A DNA stretch of 64,000 nucleotides from Actinoplanes subtropicus (GCF_000721705.1 NZ_JOJL01000006.1:124001-188000), one strand, 5' to 3'; shown: positions 26,285 to 37,561, numbered from the stretch's first letter. The notes: generated by a model from the letters alone, not told the origin. Translations and numbers: made by a program.

Positions 26285-27561
26285 CGGCTGCCGCCCCGGT
26301 CGGGATAGCGCAGGTACTTCGCGCGCAGCGCGCGGAAGGCGGCCAGCTCGTCCCGCCAGCCGGCCACGATCGCGTCGGTCTCCAGGCCGGCGTCGACGGA
26401 CGTCCGCACGTACGCCGAGCCGGTCAGCTTGTCGATCCAGTTGTCCGGCCGCCAGGCGAACCCGGCCGGATAGGTGCGCCGGAGCGTGACCAGCATGGCG
26501 ATCGCGGTGCGGACCGCGTCGAACCGGTGCCGATCGGTGACGACCAGCTGCACGCCGCCCACGGTCTGCCCGCTGTACTTGGCGAACGTCGGCGTGAAGT
26601 AGTTCTCCCGGAACGCCGCGCCGGGCAGCTCGAGCGCGGTGAGTGCCTCGGCCCAGCGCCAGTCCCCGTACGGCGCGCCGATCTCCTCGAACGGCCGGGT
26701 GGTGCCGCGCCCCTCCGACGCCTGGGTCCCCTCGAACAGGCAGGTCCCCGGGTAGACCAAGGCGGTGTCCACGGTCGGCATGTTCGGCGACGGCGGCACC
26801 CACGGCAGCCCGGTCTCCTCGTAGTACATCCCCCGCGACCAGCCGGTCATCTCCACCACCTCCAGCGACACCGGTCGGCCGGCGTCGGCGGGCACCCACT
26901 CGGCGTTGAACAGCCGGGCCAGCTCGCCGACGGTCATGCCGTGCTGCTGGCTGATCGGTTTGCGGCCGACGAACGTGGCGAACTCCGGGTGCAACACCGG
27001 GCCGCTCGCCCGCCGGCCGGAGATCGCGTTCGGCCGGTCCAGCACCACGAGGCGCTTGCCGGCCAGGGCCGCCGCGACCATCGAGTCGTACAGCGTCCAG
27101 ATGTAGGTGTAGAACCGCGCGCCGACGTCCTGGATGTCGAAGAGGACGGTGTCCACGCCGGACGCGGTGAAAACCTTGGCAAGATCCAAACCGCTTTTCC
27201 GGTACGTGTCGTAGACCGGCAGTCCGGTGCGCGGATCTTCGTAGAAGCCCTGGGAGCCGCCCGCCTGAGCGGTCCCGCGGAAGCCGTGTTCCGGGCCGAA
27301 CACGGCGACCAGCGAGACGCCAGGATCGGCGTGCATAACGTCCACCTCGTGCCGGAGGTCCGGCACGATCCCGGTCGGGTTGGTGATCACCCCGACCCGC
27401 TGCCCGCGCAGCGTCGCATACCGCGAGGAGATCAAGAGCTCGATGCCGGTACGCACCCGCGGCCGCCCCCTCGCCGCCAGTGCGCTCGATGCCGGGGTGG
27501 CGAGCGCTCCCGCCGCGGCGCCCAGCGCCCCGGCCAGGACCCCTCGTCGGCCCACCGGCAC
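26281..27561 (-). CDS. namZ: Exo-beta-N-acetylmuramidase NamZ (GH171, DUF1343)
   Basis: This 426-residue secreted enzyme belongs to the DUF1343 family, shown in Bacillus to release MurNAc from the non-reducing end of peptidoglycan fragments. Conserved blocks visible are GVITNPTGIVPDLRHEVD, VFGPEHGFRG, DTVLFDIQDVGARFYTYIWT and SPNMPTVDTALVYPGTCLFE. The N-terminus has twin arginines before a hydrophobic run (GRRGVLAGALGAAAGALA), suggesting Tat export. GTG 27561 has GAGGGGAG upstream. It heads a namZ-amiE-like-murR unit facing away from murQ. Confidence 0.92.
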   Translation of the reverse strand: MPVGRRGVLAGALGAAAGALATPASSALAARGRPRVRTGIELLISSRYATLRGQRVGVITNPTGIVPDLRHEVDVMHADPGVSLVAVFGPEHGFRGTAQAGGSQGFYEDPRTGLPVYDTYRKSGLDLAKVFTASGVDTVLFDIQDVGARFYTYIWTLYDSMVAAALAGKRLVVLDRPNAISGRRASGPVLHPEFATFVGRKPISQQHGMTVGELARLFNAEWVPADAGRPVSLEVVEMTGWSRGMYYEETGLPWVPPSPNMPTVDTALVYPGTCLFEGTQASEGRGTTRPFEEIGAPYGDWRWAEALTALELPGAAFRENYFTPTFAKYSGQTVGGVQLVVTDRHRFDAVRTAIAMLVTLRRTYPAGFAWRPDNWIDKLTGSAYVRTSVDAGLETDAIVAGWRDELAAFRALRAKYLRYPDRGGSR

Positions 27562-27635
27562 GGGGTGCTCCCCTCCGTCATCGGCCCGCGCGGCTGGGCG
27601 GCATCGCCGTCGCCCAACCGCGGGCCCCCGTTCCC

Positions 27636-27667
27636 GAAGCTACGTCCCCCGTAGTCCCCGTAGCTTC
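27636..27667. promoter_or_regulatory. 9-bp inverted repeat in the namZ leader
   Basis: GAAGCTACG (27636-27644) and CGTAGCTTC (27659-27667) are exact inverted copies with a 14-nt spacer. The spacer contains another CGTAG. It lies 75-106 bp before namZ, downstream of the predicted promoter, and could be a regulator site or leader hairpin. Confidence 0.5.
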
Positions 27668-27692
27668 CTTACCGGTTCCTTGCTGAGTTCGT

Positions 27693-27722
27693 AGGTTACT
27701 GACATGGAATAGTTCCAGTCAA
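27693..27722 (-). promoter_or_regulatory. namZ promoter with embedded MurR-type operator
   Basis: On the minus strand TTGACT (27717-27722) and TAACCT (27693-27698) are 18 nt apart. Between them lies the palindrome TGGAA-TAG-TTCCA (27705-27717). A repressor there would block polymerase. Its place in the namZ/murQ divergon and the RpiR gene nearby make a MurR-type site plausible. Confidence 0.5.
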
Positions 27723-27812
27723 TGACGCTCAATGTCTGATCAGGGACAGGGACTCGTCGGCGGCCCAGGTAAGCCATTGACGTATGCACTGTGGAGATGG
27801 AAAGTTTCTTCC

Positions 27813-28748
27813 GTGCCGCCATCGCAAAACAGCACCGACGCGACGCCGCCCTGGGTTGTCGCCCCCACCGAGGAGCGCAATCCCGAGACGGTCGACATCG
27901 ATCTCGCGAGCACGCTCGACCTGCTCCGGATGATCAATGACGAGGACGCCAAGGTGCCCGCCGCGGTTCGCGCGGTCCTGCCCGCGCTGGCCACCGCGGT
28001 CGACCTGGCCACCGTCGCGCTGCGGGCCGGCCACCGCGTCCACTACTTCGGGGCCGGCACGTCCGGGCGGATCGCCATGATGGACGCGGCCGAGCTCACG
28101 CCCACCTACGGCACCGACCCGGCGCAGGTGGTCGCGCACCACGCCGGCGGCCTGGAGGCGGTGCAGCGCCCGATCGAGGGCGTCGAGGACCGCGAGGCCA
28201 ACGGCGCCGCCGAGGGTGGCGAGCTGGGGCCGGGGGACGTGGCGGTCGGGCTGGCCGCGAGCGGGCGTACGCCCTATGTGGTCGGCGCGTTGCGGGCGGC
28301 GCGGGGGCGCGGAGCCCGTACGATATTGATATCCGCAAATCCCGCGGCGAGCCTCGGCGCCGAGGTCGACGTGCACGTCGGCGTGGCCACCGGCCCGGAG
28401 GTGATCGCCGGATCCACCCGGATGAAGGCCGGTACCGCGCAGAAGATGCTGCTCAACGCATTCTCCACGGCGGTGATGGTGCGACTGGGCCGCACCTACT
28501 CGAACCTGATGGTGGCGGTCGCGGCCCGCAACGCGAAGCTCCGCGGGCGGGTGGTGCGGATCCTGGTCGAGGCGACCGGGCTCGAGCCGCGGGTCTGCGC
28601 GGAGGCCGCCGAGCTCGCCGAGGGCGACTGCCGGGTCGCGCTGGTGTCGCTGCTGGCCGAGGTGCCGGTGCCGGCGGCGCGGCGGGCGCTGGCCGAGACG
28701 GGGGGTGCGGTGCGGCCGGCGCTGGCCATCGCCGGGCCCGGAAACTGA
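27813..28748 (+). CDS. murQ: N-acetylmuramic acid 6-phosphate etherase
   Basis: This 311-residue SIS-domain enzyme splits MurNAc-6-phosphate into GlcNAc-6-phosphate and D-lactate. Family landmarks are clear: NPETVDIDLASTLDLLRMIN, YFGAGTSGRIAMMDAAELTP, GLAASGRTPYV and GSTRMKAGTAQKM. The frame is open back to ATG 27732. GTG 27813 is preferred because it gives the family length and has a purine-rich GGAGATGGAAAG upstream. It is the first gene of a unit with a binding protein and two permeases, so imported sugar would be processed next to its entry. Confidence 0.93.
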   Translation: MPPSQNSTDATPPWVVAPTEERNPETVDIDLASTLDLLRMINDEDAKVPAAVRAVLPALATAVDLATVALRAGHRVHYFGAGTSGRIAMMDAAELTPTYGTDPAQVVAHHAGGLEAVQRPIEGVEDREANGAAEGGELGPGDVAVGLAASGRTPYVVGALRAARGRGARTILISANPAASLGAEVDVHVGVATGPEVIAGSTRMKAGTAQKMLLNAFSTAVMVRLGRTYSNLMVAVAARNAKLRGRVVRILVEATGLEPRVCAEAAELAEGDCRVALVSLLAEVPVPAARRALAETGGAVRPALAIAGPGN

Positions 28749-28764
28749 CACCGAAGGGGCAAAG

Positions 28765-30030
28765 ATGAGAGCGCGCAACGGTTTCGCGGTTCTCGCGGCG
28801 ACGGCGCTGGCCGCCACCGCCGCCTGCACCGCGACCGGATCTTCGAACGGCAACGGCGACGTCACCCTGTCGGTCTGGTCGTGGCGGCCGGAGGACGCGG
28901 CCGTCTACCGGCAGATCTTCGCGAAGTTCCACGAGTCGCACCCGCACATCCAGGTGGACTTCAAGCCCTACAAGTCGACCGAGTACAACCCCATCCTGTC
29001 CACCGGGCTCACCCAGGCCGGCGGGCCGGACGTGGCTCAGCTGCGGTCGTACGGCATCCTCCAGCCCTTGATCCAGGCCGGCGATCTCGTCCCGCTGGAC
29101 GGTCAGGTGGCCGGACTGTCCAACTTCGAGACCACCTCCCTGGACGGCCCGCGCGGCAAGAAGGACCACAAGGTCTACGGCGTGCCGCTGGAGATGTCGA
29201 CGTTCCAGGTCTACTACAACAAGGACATCTTCGCGAAGTACCAGCTGCAGCCGCCGGCCACCTGGGACCAGCTGATCGCGGACGCCAAGAAGCTGCTCGC
29301 CGCCGGCATCACCCCGTTCGCGGCGGCCGGCAAGGACACCTGGCTGCTGCCGCTGTACGACGAGACGTTCGCGGCCACCCGGTACGGCGGCCGCGACTTC
29401 GAGAAGAAGGTGCTGGCCGGGCGGGCGAAGTTCACCGACCCGGAGTACGTGGCCGCGCTCGACGTCCTGAACCAGCTCAAGCCGTACTTCCCGAAGGACC
29501 AGATGGGTCTCGGCGAGGCCGACGTGCAGACGCTGTTCGCCACCGGCAAGGCCGCGATGATCCCGGAGGGGTCGTTCGCGCTCGGCCCGCTCAAGGCGAT
29601 CAACCCGAACCTGAACCTCGGCGTGTTCAACCCGCCGCCGCCACCGGGCGCTTTGGTCACCAAGCCGCTGCAGGTCGGCTGGGTGGACGCCTCGTACGGG
29701 CTGAATGCGAAGTCCCAGCATCAGAAGGAGGCGCTCGAGCTGCTGCAGTGGATGACCACCGCGGAGTTCGGCAAGCTGGTCGCCGATCAGCTCAAGCAGG
29801 TCTCGCTGGTCAAGGGCGTGCAGTCGAGCGACCCGCTGCTCGGCCAGATGGTGAGCGCGTACCGGAGCGATCCCACGCCGTACCTGATGCTGGTCGACTT
29901 CCGGTACGGCACGCCGCTCGGCAGTGACCTTCAGGCGGCCGGACTGCAGAAGATGCTGCTCGGCCAGCAGACCGCGGCGCAGGCGGCCAACGACATCCAG
30001 ACGGGCCTCGCGCAGTGGTTCAAGCCGTAA
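28765..30030 (+). CDS. Sugar-binding lipoprotein of the MurNAc-cluster importer
   Basis: This 421-residue SBP_bac_1 protein has a lipoprotein-like leader (AATALAATAAC, Cys about 18; the residues before Cys are not ideal) and a Gly/Asn linker. Mature-domain landmarks are SVWSWRPEDAAVYRQIF and VYYNKDIFAKYQLQPPATW. ATG 28765 has GAAGGGG upstream, 16 bp after murQ. Linkage to murQ and namZ suggests that MurNAc or a small muropeptide is the ligand. Confidence 0.9.
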   Translation: MRARNGFAVLAATALAATAACTATGSSNGNGDVTLSVWSWRPEDAAVYRQIFAKFHESHPHIQVDFKPYKSTEYNPILSTGLTQAGGPDVAQLRSYGILQPLIQAGDLVPLDGQVAGLSNFETTSLDGPRGKKDHKVYGVPLEMSTFQVYYNKDIFAKYQLQPPATWDQLIADAKKLLAAGITPFAAAGKDTWLLPLYDETFAATRYGGRDFEKKVLAGRAKFTDPEYVAALDVLNQLKPYFPKDQMGLGEADVQTLFATGKAAMIPEGSFALGPLKAINPNLNLGVFNPPPPPGALVTKPLQVGWVDASYGLNAKSQHQKEALELLQWMTTAEFGKLVADQLKQVSLVKGVQSSDPLLGQMVSAYRSDPTPYLMLVDFRYGTPLGSDLQAAGLQKMLLGQQTAAQAANDIQTGLAQWFKP

Positions 30031-30917
30031 AGAGACTGCTCTTCCTGCTGCCGGCGTTCGTGCTCTACACCGTGTTCATGGTCTACCCGCTGCTGTCCGC
30101 GCTGGCCGACAGCTTCTGGACCTGGGAGGGCACGGCGCGGCGCGGGTTCGCCGGCGCGGGCAACTTCACCGGCCTGTTCACCACCTTCCCGCTCAACCGC
30201 CAGCTCGAGCCGGCCTTCTGGCACACCGTCGTGTTCTTCCTCGGCACGATGGTCGTCCAGAACACCTTCGGGCTGCTGGTCGCGGTGCTGCTGGTCGAGC
30301 TGCCGGCCGCCCGGCGATTCCTGCGGACCGTCTACACGATCCCGTACCTGATCGGCGGGCTGGTCGTCGGCTACCTGTGGAGCCTGCTGCTGAGCCCGGC
30401 CTTCGGCCCGCTCAACGCCGGGCTGCACGCGGCCGGGCTCGGCTCGCTGGCCCGGCCCTGGCTGGGCGACCCGGCGACCGCGCTGCCGGTGGTGATCCTG
30501 GTCAACGCCTGGCAGTACCTCGGCTTCCCGGTGCTTCTCTTCGGCGCGGCGCTGGCCGGGCTGCCGCCGGAGTACGGCGAGGCCGCCCGGGTGGACGGCG
30601 CGGGCGCGCGGCAGCGGTTCTTCCGGGTGACGCTGCCGCTGCTGCTGCCCTCGATCGGGGTGGTCACCATCCTCACCTTCATCGGCTCGATGAACACCTT
30701 CGAGCTGGTCTATTCGCTGGAGGGCGCGCAGGGCAACCAGCCGACCGGGCCGGGCGGCGCCACCGACGTGCTCGGGCTGATCTTCTACCGGGTGGCGTTC
30801 CAGGAGGGCGGGTCCAACGCGATCGGGCTCTCCTCGGCGCTGGCCGTCCTGCTGTTCGTCTTCACCTTCGGCGTCGCCGTGGTGGCCAATGGCCTGATCA
30901 GGCGACGCACGACATGA
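30015..30917 (+). CDS. CUT1 ABC permease (MalF type), MurNAc cluster
   Basis: This 300-residue protein has six membrane segments, from LLFLLPAFVLYTVFMVYPLL, and the EAA loop YGEAARVDGAGARQRFFRVT near residue 192. GTG 30015 lies within the last codons of the binding-protein gene (16-bp overlap), so it should be translationally coupled. It forms a channel with the following permease; no ATPase is encoded nearby. Confidence 0.92.
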   Translation: MVQAVKRLLFLLPAFVLYTVFMVYPLLSALADSFWTWEGTARRGFAGAGNFTGLFTTFPLNRQLEPAFWHTVVFFLGTMVVQNTFGLLVAVLLVELPAARRFLRTVYTIPYLIGGLVVGYLWSLLLSPAFGPLNAGLHAAGLGSLARPWLGDPATALPVVILVNAWQYLGFPVLLFGAALAGLPPEYGEAARVDGAGARQRFFRVTLPLLLPSIGVVTILTFIGSMNTFELVYSLEGAQGNQPTGPGGATDVLGLIFYRVAFQEGGSNAIGLSSALAVLLFVFTFGVAVVANGLIRRRTT

Positions 30918-31723
30918 AGAGATTTTTCGGACATTTAATTCTTTGGGCGTACGCGGTGGTCGCGCTGGCGCCCTTGGTGGTGATGGTGCTCGACTCGCTG
31001 CGGCCGAACACGGACGTGCTCGCCGACCCCCTCGGGCTCCCGAAGACGCTCGATCTCGCCAGCTATGCCACGGCGTGGACGGAGGCGTCCTTTTCGACGT
31101 ACGTCCGCAATTCGGTTTTCGTCACCGTCGGAGCGGTGGCGCTCGACGTGCTGGTGTCCCTCCCGGCCGCGTATGTCCTGGGCCGGCAACGCTTCCGCGG
31201 CCGGGGCGTGCTGATCGCCTACTTCCTGGCCGGGCTGATGCTGCCGGTGCGGCTGGGCATCCTGCCGATCTTCTACCTGCTCGGCAGCATCGGGCTGGTC
31301 GACTCCCGGCTGGGCCTGGTCCTGGTGTACGCGGCGAGCGGCGTCCCCTTCTCGATCTTCATCCTGTCGGCGTTCTTCCGCGGCCTGCCCGTCGAACTGG
31401 AGGAGGCGGCCCGGATCGACGGGGCCGGCGAGTTCCGGATCTTCGCCCGGGTGCTGACGCCGCTGGTCAAGCCGGCCATCGCCACGGTGGTGGTGTTCCG
31501 GTTCGTGCCCCTGTGGAATGATTTCTTCTTCCCGCTCGTGCTGTTGCGCACCACCGACCGGTACACGCTGCCGGTCGGGCTCACCCAGTTCTTCGGCGAG
31601 TTCCAGACCAACTGGTCCGCGCTGTTCGCCGGCCTGGTCATCGCGACCGTGCCGCTGGTGGTGTTGTTCCTGCTCGCGACCAGGCAGATCGTCGAGGGGC
31701 TGACCGCCGGGATGGGCCGTTGA
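30914..31723 (+). CDS. CUT1 ABC permease (MalG type), MurNAc cluster
   Basis: This 269-residue protein has six membrane segments and the EAA loop LEEAARIDGAGEFRIFARVL near residue 161. ATG 30914 overlaps the preceding stop (ATGA). The family C-terminus IVEGLTAGMGR is intact. It is the last gene of the murQ-importer unit. Confidence 0.92.
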   Translation: MKRFFGHLILWAYAVVALAPLVVMVLDSLRPNTDVLADPLGLPKTLDLASYATAWTEASFSTYVRNSVFVTVGAVALDVLVSLPAAYVLGRQRFRGRGVLIAYFLAGLMLPVRLGILPIFYLLGSIGLVDSRLGLVLVYAASGVPFSIFILSAFFRGLPVELEEAARIDGAGEFRIFARVLTPLVKPAIATVVVFRFVPLWNDFFFPLVLLRTTDRYTLPVGLTQFFGEFQTNWSALFAGLVIATVPLVVLFLLATRQIVEGLTAGMGR

Positions 31724-31751
31724 ACCCTGGGCCAATTCCCGATGGCGATTC

Positions 31752-34428
<2,677 letters not shown>

Positions 34429-34445
34429 TTCGCCGCACCAAGCGA

Positions 34446-34476
34446 GAGTCCGGCCGGTCGCCGATCGGCCGGACTC
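34446..34476 (+). terminator. Hairpin terminator after katG
   Basis: GAGTCCGGCCG (34446-34456) pairs perfectly with CGGCCGGACTC (34466-34476) over a 9-nt loop, followed by GTCGTTT. It begins 18 bp after the katG stop. Confidence 0.75.
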
Positions 34477-34620
34477 GTCGTTTGCCGGCACCGACGATGT
34501 CGGCCCGCCGAACGCGGATCGTGGCTCACGGCACGCCGCGCGCCGGCCGCTCCGCTGGACGTGACGCTGCGTAGTCCGATGACAATCTGATTGAGCATTG
34601 ACGCCGGACGCCGCGGCTGT

Positions 34621-35190
34621 TCAGGAAGCCCGCCAGCCGGCGTCGGCCGCCCACCGTTCGGCCGCCGCCATCAGGATCTCAGTGGCGTGCGACTTGATCT
34701 GCCCGTAGTCCAAAAGGTTCGGCACACTCACCGCCAAACGCTGTTTGAAGGCACCCCACGCCCGCCGACTGTCACCATCCGACCGCAGATAGTCGCGGAA
34801 GAGCAGCGCGAACCGCGCGTTTCCTCCACCGTGTTCCCGGACGTGGACGTTCGCGGTCCGCGCACCAACCGGCGGAGCGAAAACAAGCTTGCGATACTCC
34901 CGGCCGCCGGCGACCTCAGCCCGATTCCACGGTTCAGGCCGACCACGGAAACCGATCCCGTCGAACAACTCCACCAGCCGGTCCTCGTCGATCGACGGCA
35001 CCCGTACCTGAACGTCGATGCAGTCCTTCGCCGCCAGCCCGGGAACCGAGGTCGAACCGACATGATCGACGGCGGCCGCATAGCCGCCCAACGAGGCTCG
35101 GATTTGAGCCGCCAGCGTCTCAAAGGCCGCCGGCCACTCCGGCCGATAGCTGACCACCGTGACACCAACGCTCTCGTCCGGGAACGGCAC
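34621..35190 (-). CDS. GrpB family protein (UPF0157, nucleotidyltransferase-like)
   Basis: This 189-residue cytoplasmic protein matches the GrpB/UPF0157 family. Its landmarks are YRPEWPAAFETLAAQIRASL, DHVGSTSVPGLAAKDCIDVQV and NVHVREHGGGNARFALLFRDYLR. The GSTSVPGL...DCID segment is the nucleotidyltransferase-like core. GTG 35190 gives the family length, but no strong ribosome binding site decides the start. The biochemical role of the family is not established to my knowledge. Confidence 0.85.
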   Translation of the reverse strand: MPFPDESVGVTVVSYRPEWPAAFETLAAQIRASLGGYAAAVDHVGSTSVPGLAAKDCIDVQVRVPSIDEDRLVELFDGIGFRGRPEPWNRAEVAGGREYRKLVFAPPVGARTANVHVREHGGGNARFALLFRDYLRSDGDSRRAWGAFKQRLAVSVPNLLDYGQIKSHATEILMAAAERWAADAGWRAS

Positions 35191-35394
35191 GGTCCGCGAC
35201 GATACCGGGCGGCGCCGAACACGCCCCACCCCGATCATCCCCACTTGCCGTGACGCTGCCCGACGGATCGCATCAGCCTCCACTGGCGGGTGCAGCGGGG
35301 AAGTCGGTCCGCATCCTCGTACGCGAAGCTGTGGCTGTCGTGACCGGCGAATGCGAAGCTGAAGATCGCCGTTGTCGTCCTCGGCGCGTACGCC

Positions 35395-36159
35395 GTGACC
35401 CTGGTCGCCGTCGGTCACGGTGAGGTCGCCCGGGCGTTGCTCGGCGCCGGCACCGAGGAGACCGTCAAAACCCTGACCCGTTCGCGGGCCCGCCTGGTCG
35501 ACGCGTTCGAGGTGGAGCGCCGCCGGATCGAACGCGACCTGCGCGACGGCGCGCAGCAGCGGCTCGTCGCGCTCACCATGACTCTCGGGCTCGCCGAGCT
35601 TGAACGCGACGACCCGGCGGCAATGCATGCGCTGGTGGAGCGGGCCGCCGGGCAGGCTCGCACCGCTCTGGCGGATCTGCGCGACGTCGTCCGCGGTATC
35701 CACCCGCGGGTGCTTACCGACCTCGGTCTGCCCGCCGCGGTGGCCGAGCTCGCGCACGGCTGCGGCATCGCGTTGACCATCGACCTGGAGGTGCCCGAGC
35801 GGCTGCCGACCGTGGTCGAGTCGGCGGCGTACTTTGTGGTCGCCGAGGCGGTGACCAACGCGATGAAGCACGCCGGGGCCGGGCGCGCCTGGGTGACCGG
35901 AGGGGCTCGCGACGGTCGGCTGGTGGTGGAGGTCGGCCGGCGCCGACCTTTGGTGGGGCCTGACCTACCAAGCATTCGGGGGTATGGCCCACTGTGCACG
36001 ACGGCGAACGTGGCCGGTTCCTGCTGTGCCGCTCTTCAGCAGATGGGCCAACCCCGGTCGGTGCCTGGCTTGAAAATCAGAAGATGGTCGAGCTGCCGCT
36101 GCCGGCACCGGTCGACGAACTCGCGCGCCGCGACCGGATCAGTGAGGAACCGTTCGTAG
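35395..36159 (+). pseudogene. Decayed sensor histidine kinase fragment
   Basis: The frame encodes a HisKA_3 dimerisation domain (RIERDLRDGAQQRLVALTMTL) and the first half of a HATPase domain (N-box region YFVVAEAVTNAMKHAG). Three things are wrong. The phosphoacceptor of the usual DLHDGAQQR motif is Arg (residue 50, codon CGC for CAC). Sequence identity stops after LVVEV at about 35935, where the DxGxG and G-box should follow. The N-terminal sensor is reduced to one short hydrophobic stretch, some of it upstream of the first GTG. The tail runs antisense into the next gene. It is almost certainly a non-functional remnant. Confidence 0.8.
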
Positions 36160-36788
36160 GTGGGTCGATCGATCGCATAGAACTCGTTGTATTCGGCCAT
36201 CCGGTTGGCGACCGGGATCGACACGTAGCAGCCGAACTTTTCATCGATGCCGACGGTGTACCGCTCGCCCAGGTTGGTGTACCGCAGCGCTTCCTCGGGC
36301 TCCATCGCCACGACATTGCGCCCCGTCACGTACACCCGGTAGCGACCGCCGTCGACCACCCACCAGCAGGCGACGGCCGGCAGCCAGAATCGCCTGCCCC
36401 CGACGGCCAATCCCGCCGCCTTACCCCGACCGGTGATCGTCACGTCGCCGACCACCCGGGTGACGGTCCCCGCCCTGGCGGCACGCAGCGGGGCCCGGGC
36501 CCCGAGAAACCCCAGCGCCGCAACGACCACCATCGCGGCCACCGCGACCGTCCACGCCACGGTCACCGGCAGCCTTCCCGGCGCCACGAAACAGCCGACC
36601 AACGCGCCATCGGCCACGATGACCGCGACGACCCACCCGGTCACCTGCCACCACATCCGCTTGACCTGGCGCGCGGAGAGCCGCCCTGTCTGGATCGTAC
36701 GCAGATCCTCGAAGCCAATGCCGAACGCGCGTAACAAACCCTCCTGCCGCGCATACGCCGTTGCCGGCGCTCGCATCCCCATACACAC
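36036..36788 (-). CDS. Unknown protein with two membrane segments
   Basis: This 250-residue protein has a short N-terminal helical region (LLRAFGIGFEDLRTIQTGRL) and two adjacent membrane segments (about 49-67 and 74-96). A larger soluble C-terminal domain is rich in aromatic residues (WLPAVACWWVVDGGRYRVYV, EYNEFYAIDRPTYERFL). No family is recognised. Codon use is good throughout, so the gene is probably real. The start at ATG 36788 is weak, and coding-like sequence continues upstream in another frame (36790-36954), so a frameshift at the N-terminus is possible. Confidence 0.65.
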   Translation of the reverse strand: MCMGMRAPATAYARQEGLLRAFGIGFEDLRTIQTGRLSARQVKRMWWQVTGWVVAVIVADGALVGCFVAPGRLPVTVAWTVAVAAMVVVAALGFLGARAPLRAARAGTVTRVVGDVTITGRGKAAGLAVGGRRFWLPAVACWWVVDGGRYRVYVTGRNVVAMEPEEALRYTNLGERYTVGIDEKFGCYVSIPVANRMAEYNEFYAIDRPTYERFLTDPVAAREFVDRCRQRQLDHLLIFKPGTDRGWPIC

Positions 36789-37094
36789 CCCTCGCCGTCC
36801 CGCACCGAAGCAGGGCCTCCGCGGTCACCTGGGTGACGAACGTGTCGGCGGCGTCGAGCAGAAGCCATTGCAGCGGCCGGCCGGTCTCGAGTGTATCCAG
36901 GAACCTCGCCATGGCCTGGCCGGCGTCGGCTCGGCACTGAAAGTGATGTTCCAAGCCGTTCGCCGTTGAACCGGCGGTCTTCGTTGGTTCCTCCCGATTA
37001 CGACGTTGTCGATCGCGACGTTCTCCGGCTTCGACGTCAGTACGGCTCGGGCAAGTGACCTGAGGATGTCAAGACCAGTTCACCGGGGTCTGCG
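36789..37094. other. 306-bp stretch between the membrane protein and HxlR genes
   Basis: The left half holds the coding-like remnant at 36790-36954. The right half (36955-37094) is lower in GC, and I see no gene, clear promoter or terminator in it. Confidence 0.5.
36790..36954 (-). pseudogene. Coding-like remnant upstream of the membrane protein
   Basis: From TTG 36954 a frame with strong G/C third-position bias reads MEHHFQCRADAGQAMARFLD and on through LLLDAADTFVTQVTAEALLR before bias is lost near 36790. It has no stop there but runs out of frame into the gene starting at 36788. It is either the true N-terminus of that gene, shifted by an indel, or the stump of a different gene. I recognise no family. 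Confidence 0.4.
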
Positions 37095-37502
37095 CTACGA
37101 GTTCGGAATCATTTGGTCAGTCGCGTTCAGGCCGTGGTCGTAGCGATGCTGGGCCTCGATGATCTCCGGGGTGTGCGCCGAGATCCAGCGGACCAGTTGG
37201 GCGAACGGGCGGGACAAGCCTCGACCCAACTCGGTCAGCTGGTAGCTGACCTGGGGCGGGGTGGTCGGCTCCACAGTGCGCTCCACCAGCCCGTCGCGGA
37301 CCAGAGTCCTCAGTTTGGCGGAGAGCATCTTCTCGCTGATGCCCTCGATTCGCTCCCGCAACTCGAAGAAGCGCATCGGACCCGGCGCCAGGGCAGCCAG
37401 GATCAGCGGAACCCACCGTCCGGTGACGTGTTCCATCACCTCCCGCCCGGGACAGTTGCTGTGGAACGTGTCACTGATCCACCGGGCGTCGCTCTCCTCC
37501 AC
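37095..37502 (-). CDS. HxlR-family transcriptional regulator
   Basis: This 135-residue winged-helix protein has the family start NCPGREVMEHVTGRWVPLIL with the conserved N-terminal Cys (residue 17) used for thiol or aldehyde sensing in several HxlR proteins. The wing region follows (ISEKMLSAKLRTLVRDGLVER). It is divergent from an SDR gene, and the CTTACA-AAA-TGTAAG palindrome between them is the likely operator. GTG 37502 is the chosen start. Confidence 0.9.
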   Translation of the reverse strand: MEESDARWISDTFHSNCPGREVMEHVTGRWVPLILAALAPGPMRFFELRERIEGISEKMLSAKLRTLVRDGLVERTVEPTTPPQVSYQLTELGRGLSRPFAQLVRWISAHTPEIIEAQHRYDHGLNATDQMIPNS

Positions 37503-37546
37503 CTGCTCACCTACCGCCGTATCCAGGGCTCACCCCACGGTGCGTA

Positions 37547-37561
37547 CTTACAAAATGTAAG
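37547..37561. promoter_or_regulatory. HxlR operator
   Basis: CTTACAAAATGTAAG is a perfect palindrome with 6-bp arms and a 3-nt centre, 45 bp before the HxlR gene and 51 bp before the SDR gene. It resembles the TTAC-GTAA sites bound by YodB/HypR-type HxlR regulators. Confidence 0.7.

Noticed and set aside
27732..27812. An N-terminal extension of MurQ from ATG 27732
   Set aside because: The extra 27 residues have no family counterpart, and a better-placed GTG at 27813 has a purine-rich site upstream. The longer form cannot be fully excluded.
35322..35362. Direct repeat GCGAAGCTG found twice before the decayed kinase
   Set aside because: It is only 9 bp, not flanked by matching sequence, and too short in GC-rich DNA to mark an insertion or deletion.
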